From Brachypodius melanocephalos (taxonomy: Eukaryota; Chordata; Aves; Passeriformes; Pycnonotidae), in assembly GCA_013398615.1 (NCBI GenBank), contig VZSR01000028.1, forward strand, positions 9,359,885 through 9,423,884: a stretch of DNA of 64,000 nucleotides, in the 5' to 3' direction. Within the stretch, counting starts at the first letter, position 1; every line of letters begins with the position of its first letter. A program made the translations under genes and the position numbers. The notes under the pieces were generated by a model, which saw only the letters and a program-made list of their open reading frames with translations, ran no database searches and had not been told where the DNA came from. Shown here one piece after another: positions 35,801 through 48,519 of this stretch.

Positions 35801-38800
35801 CACTTGCTGGCAGGCCTGGAGGGTGCTGTGTAGTTTGGAACATAACCATCAGGCACTGGATAAGATGTTAAATTCTGCATGCTCCTCAACACTGCACAGG
35901 ATACAATTCCCTTGATCCTGCTTTGGGCAACTGGAATTCCTGTGTCTTCAGAACTCCGCAGCCTGTATGTGAGCTGCAAAGATTACCTTGCCTTTTCCTT
36001 CATCTATTTTCCCTGGAGTGTGCAGCAGAGGATTTAAATTACTGCCATTTAGAATGAGCTGTCTTTTTTGGATCCCATTTTAATCTCCTAGGAGATGGAG
36101 CGACTTCAGGCTTGGAAAAGGCATTGAAAGATAGCTCAGTATCTGGCCCAGACTCCTCACAGACCTGCATTGCCTGGAAGGTTTCATTGTGACTTGTGGG
36201 ACATCAACCTCTGTTCTTTCACTTTTTTCTTCTTCCTCTCTCTTTTGACATGAAGTGCTCCAGGTCTTGAGTCAGATCAGGAACTAAAGGACTTACTGGC
36301 TTACTGTGATGTGGTTTAAGTTTTGCTGATTTCTGTTAGGGATCAACTGGGCTTGAAACCTAACAAAACTCAAAGGTCATATCTGATTTTAGGAAATCTG
36401 GTGCTTTCACAATCTAGACCTGTTTTCCCTTCAGTCCTTAGTAAAACTTCTCAATGAGGTGTGGATAGCTTCCAAGACACAGAGCTTGGAGATATGAGCA
36501 TCATTCTCTGAGATCATATGTTCTCTGTCATTGTCACCGGCATCCTGTCTTTGCCAAGCACACAGTCTGCATTTGCTTAAATACTGCTAAAAGTCCAGAC
36601 GTTCCAAAATGTATTTAATACACTGTAGCCCCTTGTTTTCTAGTTATCTGCATGGTTCTTGGTGTTGTTTTAGAATTTAAATGGTATGTAGCTCAGTCTT
36701 ATACAAACCTTGAGATGGCCCAGCAAGGACAAAACGGTAGGAACCAAAAATTTTCATCTATTTCCATGTTTGGCAGTAAGTACTATGGATTTATGAAACC
36801 TGTGTAGGTTTCAGATAATATTTGTGCATTTTGAATCATATCCAAAGATGATTGTCTTTGGGGAGAGCTGGCCATAACTACATTATCATGTAATCATTCA
36901 CATATACATATCTCAGAAAGCTGTTTTAAGAATGGAAGTAGCATTGTCAAGGCTTATGAAGCCCTGACAGAGGTCCCTACAAATATCTAGAATATATCTG
37001 TACCCCATCTGTCTGAGAGGACACAATGAACATAAAGCATTTTATGAGCTCCCCTTTTCTCATGAATCACTATGATAATGTTTCTAAGCATCCTGTGTAA
37101 AAAGTGTCTGTATTTAGAGAGCTGACATGGAAAGATGGAGCTGGCAGTTTGGGCTGGAGGTTTGGGACTTTGAGGTTATTTTGTCTGGTGGCAGTGTTCC
37201 CTGTGGCACTCCCAGCTGTGGCATCCTTCTGTAATTGATGCTGTGCCTTTGGTCCAGCCTCCCAGCCATCCCAACTCAGTGCTCTCTCTGAACTTACATT
37301 CCTCTGTGCCATTAACAGGTGCTTTCTGGTGGCACTGTATCCTCTTGTCCCAGCAGGATATTCATTCCCAGACTGAGCCCATGGCTGGAGAGGGGTCTTC
37401 CCCACCCAGCAGGCAAAGGAGGCTGCAGGGAGGGCCTGGCAGGCTTTCCTTGCACTTTTCCAACCAGTCAGAGGCAAAGAGCCTCCTTTAAAAAAAGTCA
37501 CAAGATGACAATGTGGGCCCCTTAATGCTTTTAGTGAGAGAGGGAAGACAGCAACCAGTCATGCTGCAGTCCAAGGTGAGAGAGCACACAGTGAACTTCC
37601 TTTTTTTCAAGGAGCCAGAGGTACAATGGATGAACCTGGCCAAGCTGTTTAAAACTAGCTCTGATGGAGCTTGGCCACTTGTGCTGTGCTCTCAATGTTT
37701 GTGTGTTCACTCTGTGTGTGAAAACAGACTTGGCGAAGCACTGCAAAATCTTCCCAGTGAAGCTGCTCCTCAGTGCAAGCCTTATTGGGGAGCAGTGATG
37801 TAGATGTAAGAAATATCTCTCCTTCAGGATCTGTCAAGAAGCTGTGCTGGCTCCAAATAGACTGCTGCCACTGCACTCCTAATTTAGCTGTAGGCCGGCA
37901 AGTGACATGGTAAAGCTCAAGAATGTCACTTTGCTTCTTGTGTGACCTATGAGATCAGAGGGTTTTAGGAGATACACAGTGAGTCTGGCAGAAAGTGCTG
38001 CTGGCTACAGAAGGTGAAAATCCTGTGGGATTGGGCAAGATGTCAGGACACAAGGGATAAAGGACCCCCTGGGAGGTCTCTGGCTGTAGGGAGTGACTGA
38101 GCACCTTGAACACCCTGCAAAAGCTTTGTGTGTGCCTGGAGTTTGGCAGCCAGTGCAAGCTGCCTATGCCTCTGCCTGCAGCCCTTGCAATTATTATACC
38201 TAAAGTTGCAATTTCATAAGAAACACATGTAATCAGGTGTTTGGTTGTCTCTCAGAGTGCAATATAACCAAGGGTTATATGTCAGCCCCTTCTGTTTGAG
38301 TAGCTAGCCCTGAGAGCTTTTCTCCTGCTTGTTAAACTTCTGTCACAGTCAGATATTTGCAATATGAGATGCTTCAGAGCTGCCACCAAGAGGCTGATGA
38401 CATATTTTAGAAGACTGTTACTCCCAAAGGTAGTTCAGAAATGCCTGGTATTGTTATTGCATACTTTTCCCCAAACTCATCATCCCAAGCACCTCCATTA
38501 AGCTGACAGAACTGCAGCAGTTGGCTGTGGGTTGCTCTGTGTGTATGTGCAGGTTTTTAACACTTTGCTTAGAAGGTTACTTCTGCCTTTCTGCTCGGGA
38601 AATATTAGATCCTAGAAGTGGGCACAGTAAGTGCAGCTGGACCCTAAGGGCCAAAGCTGATTTGGGTGATGGTTTATAGCAAAGAGTTTAAGTCACAGTG
38701 ATAAGTAAAGCGGAAGGCAGCTTCACTTCTGTGGTTTTGGAAGCTCTAAAATAAATGGGAGATTGGGTCCTGAAAGGTTATGCTGCCATGCAGGAGTTGT

Positions 38801-41584
38801 CTAACACAAAATTCAGTGTCATGACTTCTTTGAATTGGTTGTGCTGCAGTGAATACAAGGCAGTGCATCTCCTTCGGAATAATCCGTGAAATAGTTGCAT
38901 GTATATTCATTTCTGATTTGTCCTTGTGAATGTTACATACAGGTAATGACTTATTAAGTTCTTTTATTAATTCTTATTGTGTTTAAATGAGTTGGCAGGG
39001 ACAAAGGAGAATAGTTAGATTTAAATTGCAAGCTTTTGGGGACTTAGTATTTGTATAGCAGTTTTTAAAAGATACCATCTGGTTTCAGTGCTGTTCCCTG
39101 CAATGGGTGTGCAGGTTTCTTATTACAGTAAAATCACATTGAGATAATTGGGGGATGTGAGCATCAAGGCACCTGAGAAAGTGGCTGTGGCTATCTAACC
39201 TTTCCCTTATTGGATGGAAGTATTGTCATGTTTGCAGCCTCCTGCCAGTGCCTCTCTTCTCCCTTTTCTTGAGTTGAATGTCAGTTTAGCACAGGCTTTA
39301 CAGGGTACCTTGCAGTGGGGGCTGTTCTGCATTTAATAATGTCATAATAACCAGTCTGAGAGGTATGAGGCTGGAATATCACATTTGTGTCTGCTGTTGT
39401 TGGGGGTATCTGTCTTCCATTTGTGGTTTTTTATGATCTGAAAGGAATTGAGTCCCTCAGTGTCTTGTAAAATTAGATAGAGCTTATGTTTCTTCCAAGC
39501 ATCACTGTAGTCTCTTCCATTTTCTCTTTGCATCACCTTTTTCATTTTCTGGGTTTTTTCTTTTTCTTTTCTGTTTTTTAATCTTCTTGCAATTCCCTTT
39601 TGTTGCCATTATGGAGGCAGAATTTTTATCTATCCCTTTGAAAGGATAATTGCAATTTTTACAAAGATTTTGTCTAGTGTTTTTATAATTATAGCAGTCA
39701 TTAAAAAACCATAATCAGCTCTGTTTGCTGTGGGGTTTAACACTTAATACAAGTATGCTGATAATCCTGGGCAGCATGTTTGCTTTTCTGTCTGAGGGTG
39801 GTGAATGCTGAAAAGCTCCTTGCTGCCACATCCAGTGCATGTAATTTAGCAGATCTGCTTGCTTCACAGTAAAGTTCAAAACTACCATTCCTCAGTTCCT
39901 AATTAACTTGACAAATCTGTCTCATCCCACAGTCCTGTCCTTTCCAGAGGAAGGAGAAACCTGAAGACACATTACAGCTGTGAACCCTCACTCTTGTGGT
40001 CTGCCTGCTGCTGGGAGGAGAGCAGCAGCGTGTTTGCTGCAGAGGGATTAAACAGCTGAAGAGAACAGTCCAGCAGAAAGTGGCAGGGGCAGCTCCTGGG
40101 AGAAGGTGTCTTCCAGGAGGAATGTGTTGTTGGCAGCTTCAGCCTCTGAGGGTTTCTTTTCCTTCTGATGCAGACCTGCTTTCCCTGTTAGCCTTTGCTC
40201 AGTAATGAGCATGGTAATTGTTATTTATTGGACAAGGATTTCTGCAGACACAAGTGATTTTGAGAGACTTTGTCTTGTGTTTTCAGAAACAGGTGCACAC
40301 TCTCCTCTTAAAAACAGAACAAACCACCCTGTGGCCTCCTTTCACAGATTTTTAAGGTGAACATCCTCCAAATCAATGTGTCTCAACTCACTTCATTTTG
40401 AAAATCAGTTACTACAGATGGACTTGTAAAGAGCAAGTGGTGGCTAAGTCTGTTTCTAATAATGTCTCTGGAACCACAAGAACATCATGCTGTACATTGT
40501 GTGTTGCATGATTAGGACTTAAACTAAGGAGGAAAAGATCCTAATGGGAAACAGTGGGAAGAAGAGTTTACAAGCAGACACGAATACAGGCAGGCAGTCT
40601 GGTAAGTGGGCTCGAGGGAGAGCAAGGAAAATGTGTAAACACAGAATTTTGGTACCCAGTACCTTGAAATGGATTTGTCTGCAAATACCGGGATGCTGAA
40701 TTGATGGGAACAGTTAAACAAGGGTCTGGCACAACTTTTTCTGTTCTGAGTTTTGGGGGCAATTCAAATCTGCACAGTGGCTAGATCATGGGGCCTGAAT
40801 CCCCACCCCCCAAGACAAAAGAAGTTGCTCAACCGCTTTGGAAAGCAAAGACATGAGGAATTTCATTACTGCCAGTTCACTTTAATATGAGTTCCAGTTC
40901 AGTTTGTTTTCCAGTTGTCTATCCCAGGGTTTGAAAATTCTTCTAGTATGCTTTCTTTTTTTTCCCCTTAATGCAATTAGTCCCATCTGAAGGATGATGC
41001 TTTTCACTTTTCTATGGCTGTTGCAAACTGCCAGTTGGATTTTTGTGTGTTGTCTTTTCTTCCAGCCCTAAATTTGTGCCCATGCAAGGCTTTCAGCCCT
41101 GTGTCATGTCTAAAGATTGTGTCCAATGATTTAGCTGGAGCTGAAGAAAATCCCCAGCTATGGGGCTCTTGGGGTGCCTGTCCTGCTGTAGAACAGATAA
41201 CCAAGAGATCCTTGCTGCTTTTTAAAGCACTCTGAGAGTCTTGGCCAGTTTTTGTGGTACCCTTAATTGTAACTCAGTTTCCACAAAGGTGAATGACCTT
41301 TGCAGCAGTTAAGTAAAGCATCTCAAACTTTCATGGTCCTTTTAAGGAGCTAGTGACAGTTTCTGTGCTGGTGGGCTGTGCATTCCTTGGGCTTCATACA
41401 GAGTGGCCTTGCAAAGGACATCCAAACAAATACTCAGCCTAGTTCCCTGTGACCTACCTTCACACCATACATCTCCTGCAAGCTTCCAGGGCCTGCCATT
41501 GCTGGCTGGGAGCAGTGAGGTTTTCTGCCCAGCTTTCCCCCTTTAGCTGATCTGGCAGGCCTGGCCAGAGGAAAGGAGAGAAGA
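32819..41584. other. Intergenic sequence between MYL1 and LANCL1, nothing recognised
   Basis: About 8.8 kb of ordinary non-coding sequence. Open frames such as 33333-33707, 35278-35658 and 37070-37501 have no family motifs, no consistent splice partners and no start context that would support a gene. Confidence 0.55.
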
Positions 41585-41661
41585 GTTCTAAAGGGCTGGC
41601 TAAAATTCTGAAGGGCTGGCCAGCTAAAGTTCTAAAGGGCTTGCCAACTAAAAGGGCTGGG
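41585..41661. repeat. Short minisatellite, about 24-bp unit, 3-4 copies
   Basis: Units of the form GTTCTAAAGGGCTGGC plus a variable CAGCTAAA spacer: GTTCTAAAGGGCTGGCTAAA, ATTCTGAAGGGCTGGCCAGC-TAAA, GTTCTAAAGGGCTTGCCAAC-TAAA, then a partial AGGGCTGGGAG. Copies differ at a few bases, so it is not freshly expanded. Confidence 0.8.
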
Positions 41662-42639
41662 AGCTGTCTGAGATGTGGGATGCTACATTCTTCCTCATCA
41701 CTGTAAATCCAGCCAGAGCTCATCTCCTTGCCATGGTAGTACTTCCCTGAATCTGAAGTACAGGGAATAATTAATGGCAGAGAATGATGATAATGGGTTA
41801 ATCAGATGAGAAATGATTCATACATTTCTTCATTTGGGAAATGAAGCACTTCTGTGAACAGTTTTTGTTTCCCACACTCTCTTTCACAAGACTCAGAAGG
41901 GCATAATATTGGAGTCATAGTATTAATTTTGCATTGCTTTGTACTGTATTCCTGTATTTGGAGTTTTAGGTAGTGATTTCTTCCTCAGCAGCTTTTAAGC
42001 ATTTTCTAAGTGTAGTAGAAATGTTACTGTTTTCAGTGTGACAAATGCAAAAGAAGCATCTTGAGATTTCAAGCTCTAATTGCGGTCTCTCTGTGATGTG
42101 CCATGTCCAAAAATAATGAGAAACTTTGCATCAGAGATGCTGGGAAATGAGTGTAAGAAATTAGAGCAAACCATAGCAGAGAGCAGCCAAATAACTCATT
42201 GGAAGAGCCCCAGCTTGGCTCTTCTGCTCATTTGCAGACAGAGGAAGGAGAATTTTCTGCTGAGTTCAAGGCAAGGCTGTCTCATCTGGGCACCTTTCAA
42301 ATCCTCTCCAGACCTCTTCTCTAAGCTTCTTTCCTTTTGATGAAATGATAATGTTCAAAGAATTGTCAGTGTTGTGTAGAGATGTTACAAGCATGAGTCT
42401 AACTTTTAGTGGGTTAGATCTCCAGCCACCCTATGTGGGAGATCCAAGGTGCATGTGTGTCCTTAAAGAGTTTTGTCCAGGTATATCTTATCTATTTTCT
42501 AACTGCATACTTTGTCTGCAACCTCCATACTCTGAGTAGTGTGATTCACTCTTCTTGGCCTGGTTTCCTAAGAAGGTGAGGCTCTAGTTTTTGCCTTGCT
42601 TGTCCATGTTTCTGTATTCTCTCAGCGATATCTTTCACT

Positions 42640-42679
42640 TTTTAAATTTTTAAAAAAAATTTTAAAAAAAATTTTAAAG
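42640..42679. repeat. AT-only palindromic tract
   Basis: TTTTTAAATTTTTAAAAAAA, then two further A8-T4 blocks. The three TTTTTAAA/AAAAATTTT-type blocks repeat with a 13-14 base period and can pair with each other. Confidence 0.75.
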
Positions 42680-45621
42680 CTCTAATTCCAGCAAAAAATA
42701 GAAAAAATGAGGGAAATTTGTAGGAAGGTGATTGTCTTCCTTATGGTTTTTGTGCAAATTGCAGCTGGGAAGAGTTCCAAATCAGGCTTTCTTGCAGTAA
42801 AATACCTATCATATTTAAACCACGATAAGCAAGGAAAGGATGTCAGACCATATTTCTGCTATTACAGAGAAAGTCTATTTCCCCCTTGCTGACACCACCT
42901 GTCCCAAATGTGGAGTACAGGCAGGAAGTGCTGACATCATTCTCCTGGGCTTTACAAGGTAGTAATTCCACACTTGAATGCACAGACTCTTCACTGGAAG
43001 GCTAAGTGATTATTGGAATATGAGATTACTGCTGCTGAAAACCAGGGAACTGGCATTGTGAATATAACAAAAGAGAAGGAAGGAGGATGAAAGATGATTG
43101 TTTTGTTTCAAAAAGCGTCTGTGTGCTCCCAAACTCCAGATGGATGTGTACTCATTTGGGATCCCACATTAAGACTGTCTTCTCTTATGCTTGTAAAGCA
43201 CGGGCTCAGCCCTGCTGGAAGGGGATATTTCCCAGCCTTGGGAGGTATAAACACCTTGGAGTTTATCCCCTGTGATAATGAACCAACAGTGGTTCCCAAA
43301 AGCTTCCACTGGCAACTTCCCACTTCTGGTCTGGAGCCCAGCTTCTTGCAGATGAATTTGTCAGGCTTGCAGTCTAATGGGGTGGTGAGCCCAATTCTGG
43401 GAACTGCTGTGCTGTATCTGGGTGTGGTTGTCACCTAATTGCTGCCTGCTGTAGCTGTCACCCAGGTGGGGTTTGTCCTCTTTCCCATGGTGATAAATCA
43501 GCTACGAATTCCCAACAAGGTATCCCTGAATGTAGGATATACTTCTATCCAAAATTTGTATTTTATGGTGATTTTCTTGGAGTGTCCTAAAGTTTATTTC
43601 TGGAGGTGTGTCTCTCTTTATTTTTTCAGCCACTCATAAAAATCTGATCAATCCCTTCCTGTCCACTACTGTGAGTGTCAGGATGGAGGCGGAACACCTC
43701 ATTTACAGAGAAAACTGTTCCAAAACTATTCTGGGAATACAGGAAACCCCTGCAATTAAGGGCTGCTTTGCATGTCCCCTGTGAGGAAGCTGTTTGGCAC
43801 CACCCCCTTACCACTTAGGGGTACCCCTTAAAGAGGGAGATCTATAATAAAACTTGACAAAATGGTGGAAATATGATCGACTCCCCAGTGTGATTAAGGC
43901 CAGCAGTCATTATGTGGAACATTTGCTCTTGCCTTGTATGCAGCTCTGCACTACAGTGTAGCTATTTATGGGCCTGGCTCCAATGGGATTTATGGAGAGC
44001 AAAATACTACCGGTGGATTCGATTACCGCCTGCCAACGCTGCAAATGCTGCAGCAAATTGCAACTGCTGCAAAATGAGCTTTCCACAAGGGCTGCCTGAC
44101 ATGTGTCCTGCTAGCTAGAGATTCCCCAGCCATGAGGAGATGGAGTTAAATGGCTCCTCACAGTCCTGCCCTTTTTTCTCTTCTTAAGGCTTACGAGTTG
44201 GTGTTAGTGCTGCCTCTGTGCCTTTTCCATTTCTGTCTGTCTTCCTTGATACAGAGCAAGCAGAGCAGTGTACTGTCATACTCAGGCATCAAAGGTGGCC
44301 AGTCATTAGAGGGTCTATTGTACTTTTTTTTGGCCAAATTTGTCATCTTTCACCCTCTGGGGAAAGAAAGGGCATCTGAGGGTGAAAGGTGGCTACAAGT
44401 TGTGCCATCCAGAAAAGAGGGTGACAAAAACAAATGACTTTTGTGCTTCTGAAGTTGAGGGATACATGAAAAATAATTTTATTTTCTCATTTCCTTTCTG
44501 CTGGCCCTCTTAGCATCCAGAATGTCGAAATACTGGAAATGGGGTTGTTCTTGGGAGGTCCTGGACTTCCTCTCTGTGAGCTGAAGGAGGGTTCAGGTTT
44601 CCCTGTGTTAAGCTGGTTTTGTCTTCCCCCTCACACTGCATTTTGCCTTCCCCTTGCTGTGCTGCTGTAAACTGGATTTGTGAAACGATCCAAAGTAAAA
44701 GCTACCACCCTAGTTCCCCAAAAGTGACATGGAGACAGAAACAAGTGGTGACTGAGGTAGGGAGAAAGGTAAAGCAGAAGTGTTTGCCACTGAAGGAAGT
44801 GGCAGAGACCACCATGCTAAGGGTGAAAGCTGGCTTGGGGAACACTTGGGAATACAAAGCTTTGTGGGTGAGGCAATAGCAGACTGTCTTGAATCAGCAG
44901 CTATATTGACAATTGTTTCATTCTGCTTTCCCCAACAGCTTTTAAAGGAGTGGGTTTGATACTGACACAGGAAAAATCCTGCAGACTTCAAAGATATGCC
45001 AGTTCTCTCTGGGTCTCAGAGCAGAGATCTTCGTGCTCATCCTCTGCTTTGAAAGGTGAATTGTGCCAGGGGGGTGGCACGAGGGTGAAGGGTAATGCTC
45101 ATCCCCAGACTGCAGATGCCGTGTTTGCAGTGGTGCCATCAGCCACTCTGGACTTGCAGAGCATTACCCGAGCCAAGCTACATCACTTCTGCAGCAGCAA
45201 CATCCTGATCCTTCCTCCGGAGCTGGGAAGGAGCTCTCTGAAGTCCAGCTGGTATGTTGTGATATTTTGTAGTCTTTGGCAAAGACAGGGAGTGTGGGAG
45301 GAATGTAAATACATTTGTCCTAAAGGGAGAGTCGTGGTGTATCTGTTTCCAGTTCATGATAAGGGCATGTTTGATGAGTGGCATCCTCAGTCTTGGAAGA
45401 GTTTGCTGGTTCTTTCAAAAAAAACCACAAAGCCTTTGCCTCACCCCCCCCAACCCATGCAAATAAAAAAAAGAAAAATGAACCAACAAAAATCTACCTG
45501 TCAGATCTTGCTGGGATCCAAAGACTTGCTTTTCGGGTCAGGCACAAACAAGCTTATTAGCTATGTCTGAAATTTGACCAACTGTTCAAAGTTAAATAAT
45601 TCCTCCTGACTCCTGTGTTCA

Positions 45622-45679
45622 NNNNNNNNNNNNNNNNNNNNNNNNNNNNNNNNNNNNNNNNNNNNNNNNNNNNNNNNNN
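45622..45679. other. Assembly gap (N run)
   Basis: 58 consecutive Ns, followed at once by 24 As (45680-45703) and an A-rich sequence. The gap probably marks a homopolymer or simple repeat that the assembly could not cross, so its true length is unknown. Confidence 0.98.
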
Positions 45680-45703
45680 AAAAAAAAAAAAAAAAAAAAA
45701 AAA
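45680..45703. repeat. Poly(A) run at gap edge
   Basis: 24 uninterrupted As abutting the assembly gap, followed by GTAAAAAAACC. It may be the tail of a retrotransposed element hidden in the gap or a simple homopolymer. Confidence 0.9.
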
Positions 45704-46599
45704 GTAAAAAAACCCCTTTTGCCAAGGTTATTGAACTGTGCTTTGTGAGTTGAGAGGCACAGCTATGGAGATGCTGCAGTATCCATTCATGCCAGCTGGG
45801 ACACTGGATTTGGGGGTTTAAGTCTATGCTTGCCTGGGCTTATCTGCTTCCCGCTGCATTTGCATGGTAACACTGCACCCACATTGTGCACAGAGATCCT
45901 CCTGAACACCTGGAACAACCCATGGCCTGAGACACCCCCCACTCCTTAAGGACCAGTTCTTTGCCTTGTGCTTCTCTGTCCTCATGCACTGCCAAAGCAG
46001 GGGGGTTGCCTGGAAATTCCCAAGGCAAGCAGCAGGTGAGGGACACCAGGGTTGCTCTGGCTCTGTTGGGCTCTGCAAGCCCATCTACAGGAGCTGTTTC
46101 AGCTCTACCTAGACTGGGTTTTTCCCATGACAAATACCTCAGTGGTGAGCCTTGGTACCCTTACACATGTGCCCACTTGGATTTTCTTCATGCTCTTGCC
46201 TTTTGGGATGTCCCCAGTCCTTTTGGCATTCTAGGGGCAGGTATGTTTGGTGCAGGAGACTCCAAAGAGCCAAGGGCGACCTGTGGAAAAGGGAGTATTT
46301 GGCTCTCTATTCCCTGCAGGTTAGGAGTGGTTGATAGCAGGGCTTGTGTAATGTCTGCAAAGCTGATGTGGGGAGATAAAGTATTTTCACCCAGTATGCA
46401 GAGCATTTCCTTGATAACCTCAGCATGAGTTGTCCTCCCTTATGGGGAGCTTGGGTGGCTTCAGGCAGGACTGGGAAAGATTTCCATTTTCTTTTTTTTT
46501 TCTTTTGTCCCCAGGGGTGCAATGACTCAGAGGCCACGCATTTCGGAAAGGCTTCCATGATTCCCACATCTGTCATCCCACACAGTATCCAAACACAAG

Positions 46600-46675
46600 C
46601 TCTCTAGTGCGGGATTTTTTGGTTCGAGTGCCTTTCCCAGGAGCCGAACCCGAGATCTCCCGGGGCAGGAGAGAG
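46600..46675. other. CpG-containing imperfect inverted repeat (potential structured element)
   Basis: Three nested complementary arms: CTCTC (46600-46604) with GAGAG (46671-46675), CGGGA (46610-46614) with TCCCG (46658-46662), and GGTTCG (46621-46626) with CGAACC (46645-46650). Several CpGs lie in this stretch in otherwise CpG-poor DNA. GGTTCGAGT resembles a tRNA B-box, but no A-box or cloverleaf fits on either strand, so a tRNA is not called. Confidence 0.4.
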
Positions 46676-46729
46676 AGGAGCGAGGGTGTGTCCTACAAGT
46701 GACAGAGTGGCTGCTGCTGTCAGGCTGCA

Positions 46730-46743
46730 TTGCCACCTGCTGG
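46730..46743 (-). promoter_or_regulatory. Candidate CTCF site
   Basis: On the minus strand CCAGCAGGTGGCAA matches the CTCF core CCASYAGRKGGCRS at 13 of 14 positions. It lies between two genes of different expression pattern, about 1.8 kb past the LANCL1 poly(A) signal. Motif evidence only. Confidence 0.4.
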
Positions 46744-48515
46744 GGACACCAACGCCCTGCTGCCAGGGGTGCTGCCGTCAAAGAACCCCACTCAGGTTTG
46801 GCCAAGCTATTACACTGAGGTGCAAAACCATGGCAAAAATAAAATGGGAGAAGTCAGAAAGATGAGACAGTGGTGCAGTGAGGTCTGGCTGGATAACTCG
46901 TGTAAGCCAGCAGCTTTGGGCCCCACTGGCTGCTGCTTCTCCCAGAGCTGGTTTTGTGGTACTGCACGTGGGATGTGCCACCCTTACTCTTCACCTGGCT
47001 CAGCTCCAAGCCTGTCACACAGAAACTGTCTGTCCTGGGGCAGGGGGATGAGCTGGGGTTTGTGGAGGCTGAGATCTCTTCTGCTGTGCTTTTTCCCTAT
47101 TAACTCTGGGAGAGCATCTGCTACGCCACAAGCCAGCAGCCTACTCCAAAGTGGTTTCAAAGGGAAACCAGTGTGCATCAAATCCCTGCAGTGGTAGTTC
47201 ATTAATGGATTTATCAGCTCAGTGTGTCTGACTGCGAAGGCTACAGGGGCTGAGGACAGCTTATGGCAGGATTTTTTGGCAAAAACTTCAAATAATGTTA
47301 GCCACTGCTTTAGTGTCCGTGCTGATTGCTCTTGGTGGGCATTTGAAAAGTTAATATGTAGGAATGAGAAGTGAAGTAATTTAGACAGAGACAGCACTAT
47401 CTGTTGTTCTCTTGCACTGTCTCTATGTCACATCTTTGATAGCTGAGGCTGCTGTCAGCTCTTGACAGCTGAAACCATGTTGGGCTCTCGGGGGACATTG
47501 CACACATTCAGATGGCATTTGGTTAACAGTATTTGGGATGTTTTTCATCTTGCTGATCACACTAGTATACAAAGGAGGTGAACACAAATTGAGCCAGATG
47601 ATAAAGCATTCAAAACATGTTTTTTACTTGTTTCTTGGGAATATAGGTTATTTTATAAATTTTTATTATTTTGTTTTTTTTTTCTAAACAGACCACCACC
47701 ATGGACAAACACAACCATCATTAAGTGTCAAATATCTACACTTCTGATAAAAACCCTTCTCAGGTAGCTTGTTGAAACACAACCAGTTGAGTTTTCAAGC
47801 CTTGTTTTGGTCCTGCTCCCTCCCCGTGGCACAAAGGTGGGTGGAGGTGGGCAGCACCACACCAAACCCCTGTATGAGAAAAGAAGGGTAACCAGAGGGA
47901 TTGCACTATGCTGTTTTCTCATCCTCATTGCTGGACCCCCTTCCCCAAGACCTTTACCACAAACCTTAATAGAAACTATAGAAAACCACATTATGTAGGA
48001 CCTCAAGCAACTTAATATATGCTTGTGCTGGAAGGCAGGATCACCTTTACCCACACCACTCCTGACAGCTTGGTCCTAAAGCCTCTGCTGCTGGACAGTC
48101 ACAGCCTCCCTGAGGTGCCCTGTTCCTCCTCTCCTTGAGCAGGAGGGTGCTGTTCTAGGAGGATCCACCTCTTCCTGTTGGTGGCCAGCACTGCACATAG
48201 GTGTATTTTGGTGCAATTAACAGCAACCTGCAGGACTGTGCTCTCCAATGGAAGCCACAGAGGGAGGATGCAGCCTTGGATGGAGACAACCAGTTCAAAA
48301 GGATGCCCTGGGATGAAAGCACAGCCTGCAAGGAAAAGCCCAAGACTGGCCTTGATGGATTGGAAATGAGGGAAAAATGTGAAATACTCTTAACACTCAG
48401 TGTGGGTGGAAGGCCACTGAGCCTCCAGGAGCTGCCAGCACAGCACAGCTGTCGTGGTATATGTTGATCTCTTCAGACACGAATCCTGGTCACAAAGCAG
48501 GGGGTAGAAATAACC
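46744..48515. other. Intergenic sequence downstream of LANCL1, nothing recognised
   Basis: About 1.8 kb with no gene or named repeat. The open frame at 46730-47197 has no recognisable domain. A short T-run at about 47672-47683 is the only simple repeat. Confidence 0.5.
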
Positions 48516-48519
48516 CAAA

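Noticed and set aside
44950..45570. Longest open frame in the window (206 codons, plus strand)
   Set aside because: It has no family motif, its composition is ordinary intergenic, it ends in a K/P-rich low-complexity stretch near the assembly gap, and no splice partners or promoter are evident. Probably chance.
45961..46428. 155-codon open frame on the plus strand
   Set aside because: No recognisable domain. It overlaps equally open frames on the other strand, as expected in locally GC-rich DNA.
46560..46690. tRNA gene on either strand (GGTTCGAGT and GGGTTCGGCTCC look like B-boxes)
   Set aside because: No A-box (TRGCNNARNGG) lies at the right distance on either strand and no acceptor stem closes a cloverleaf.
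46730..47197. 155-codon open frame on the plus strand
   Set aside because: No domain, and it begins inside the CTCF-like motif region. No start context or neighbouring exons support it.
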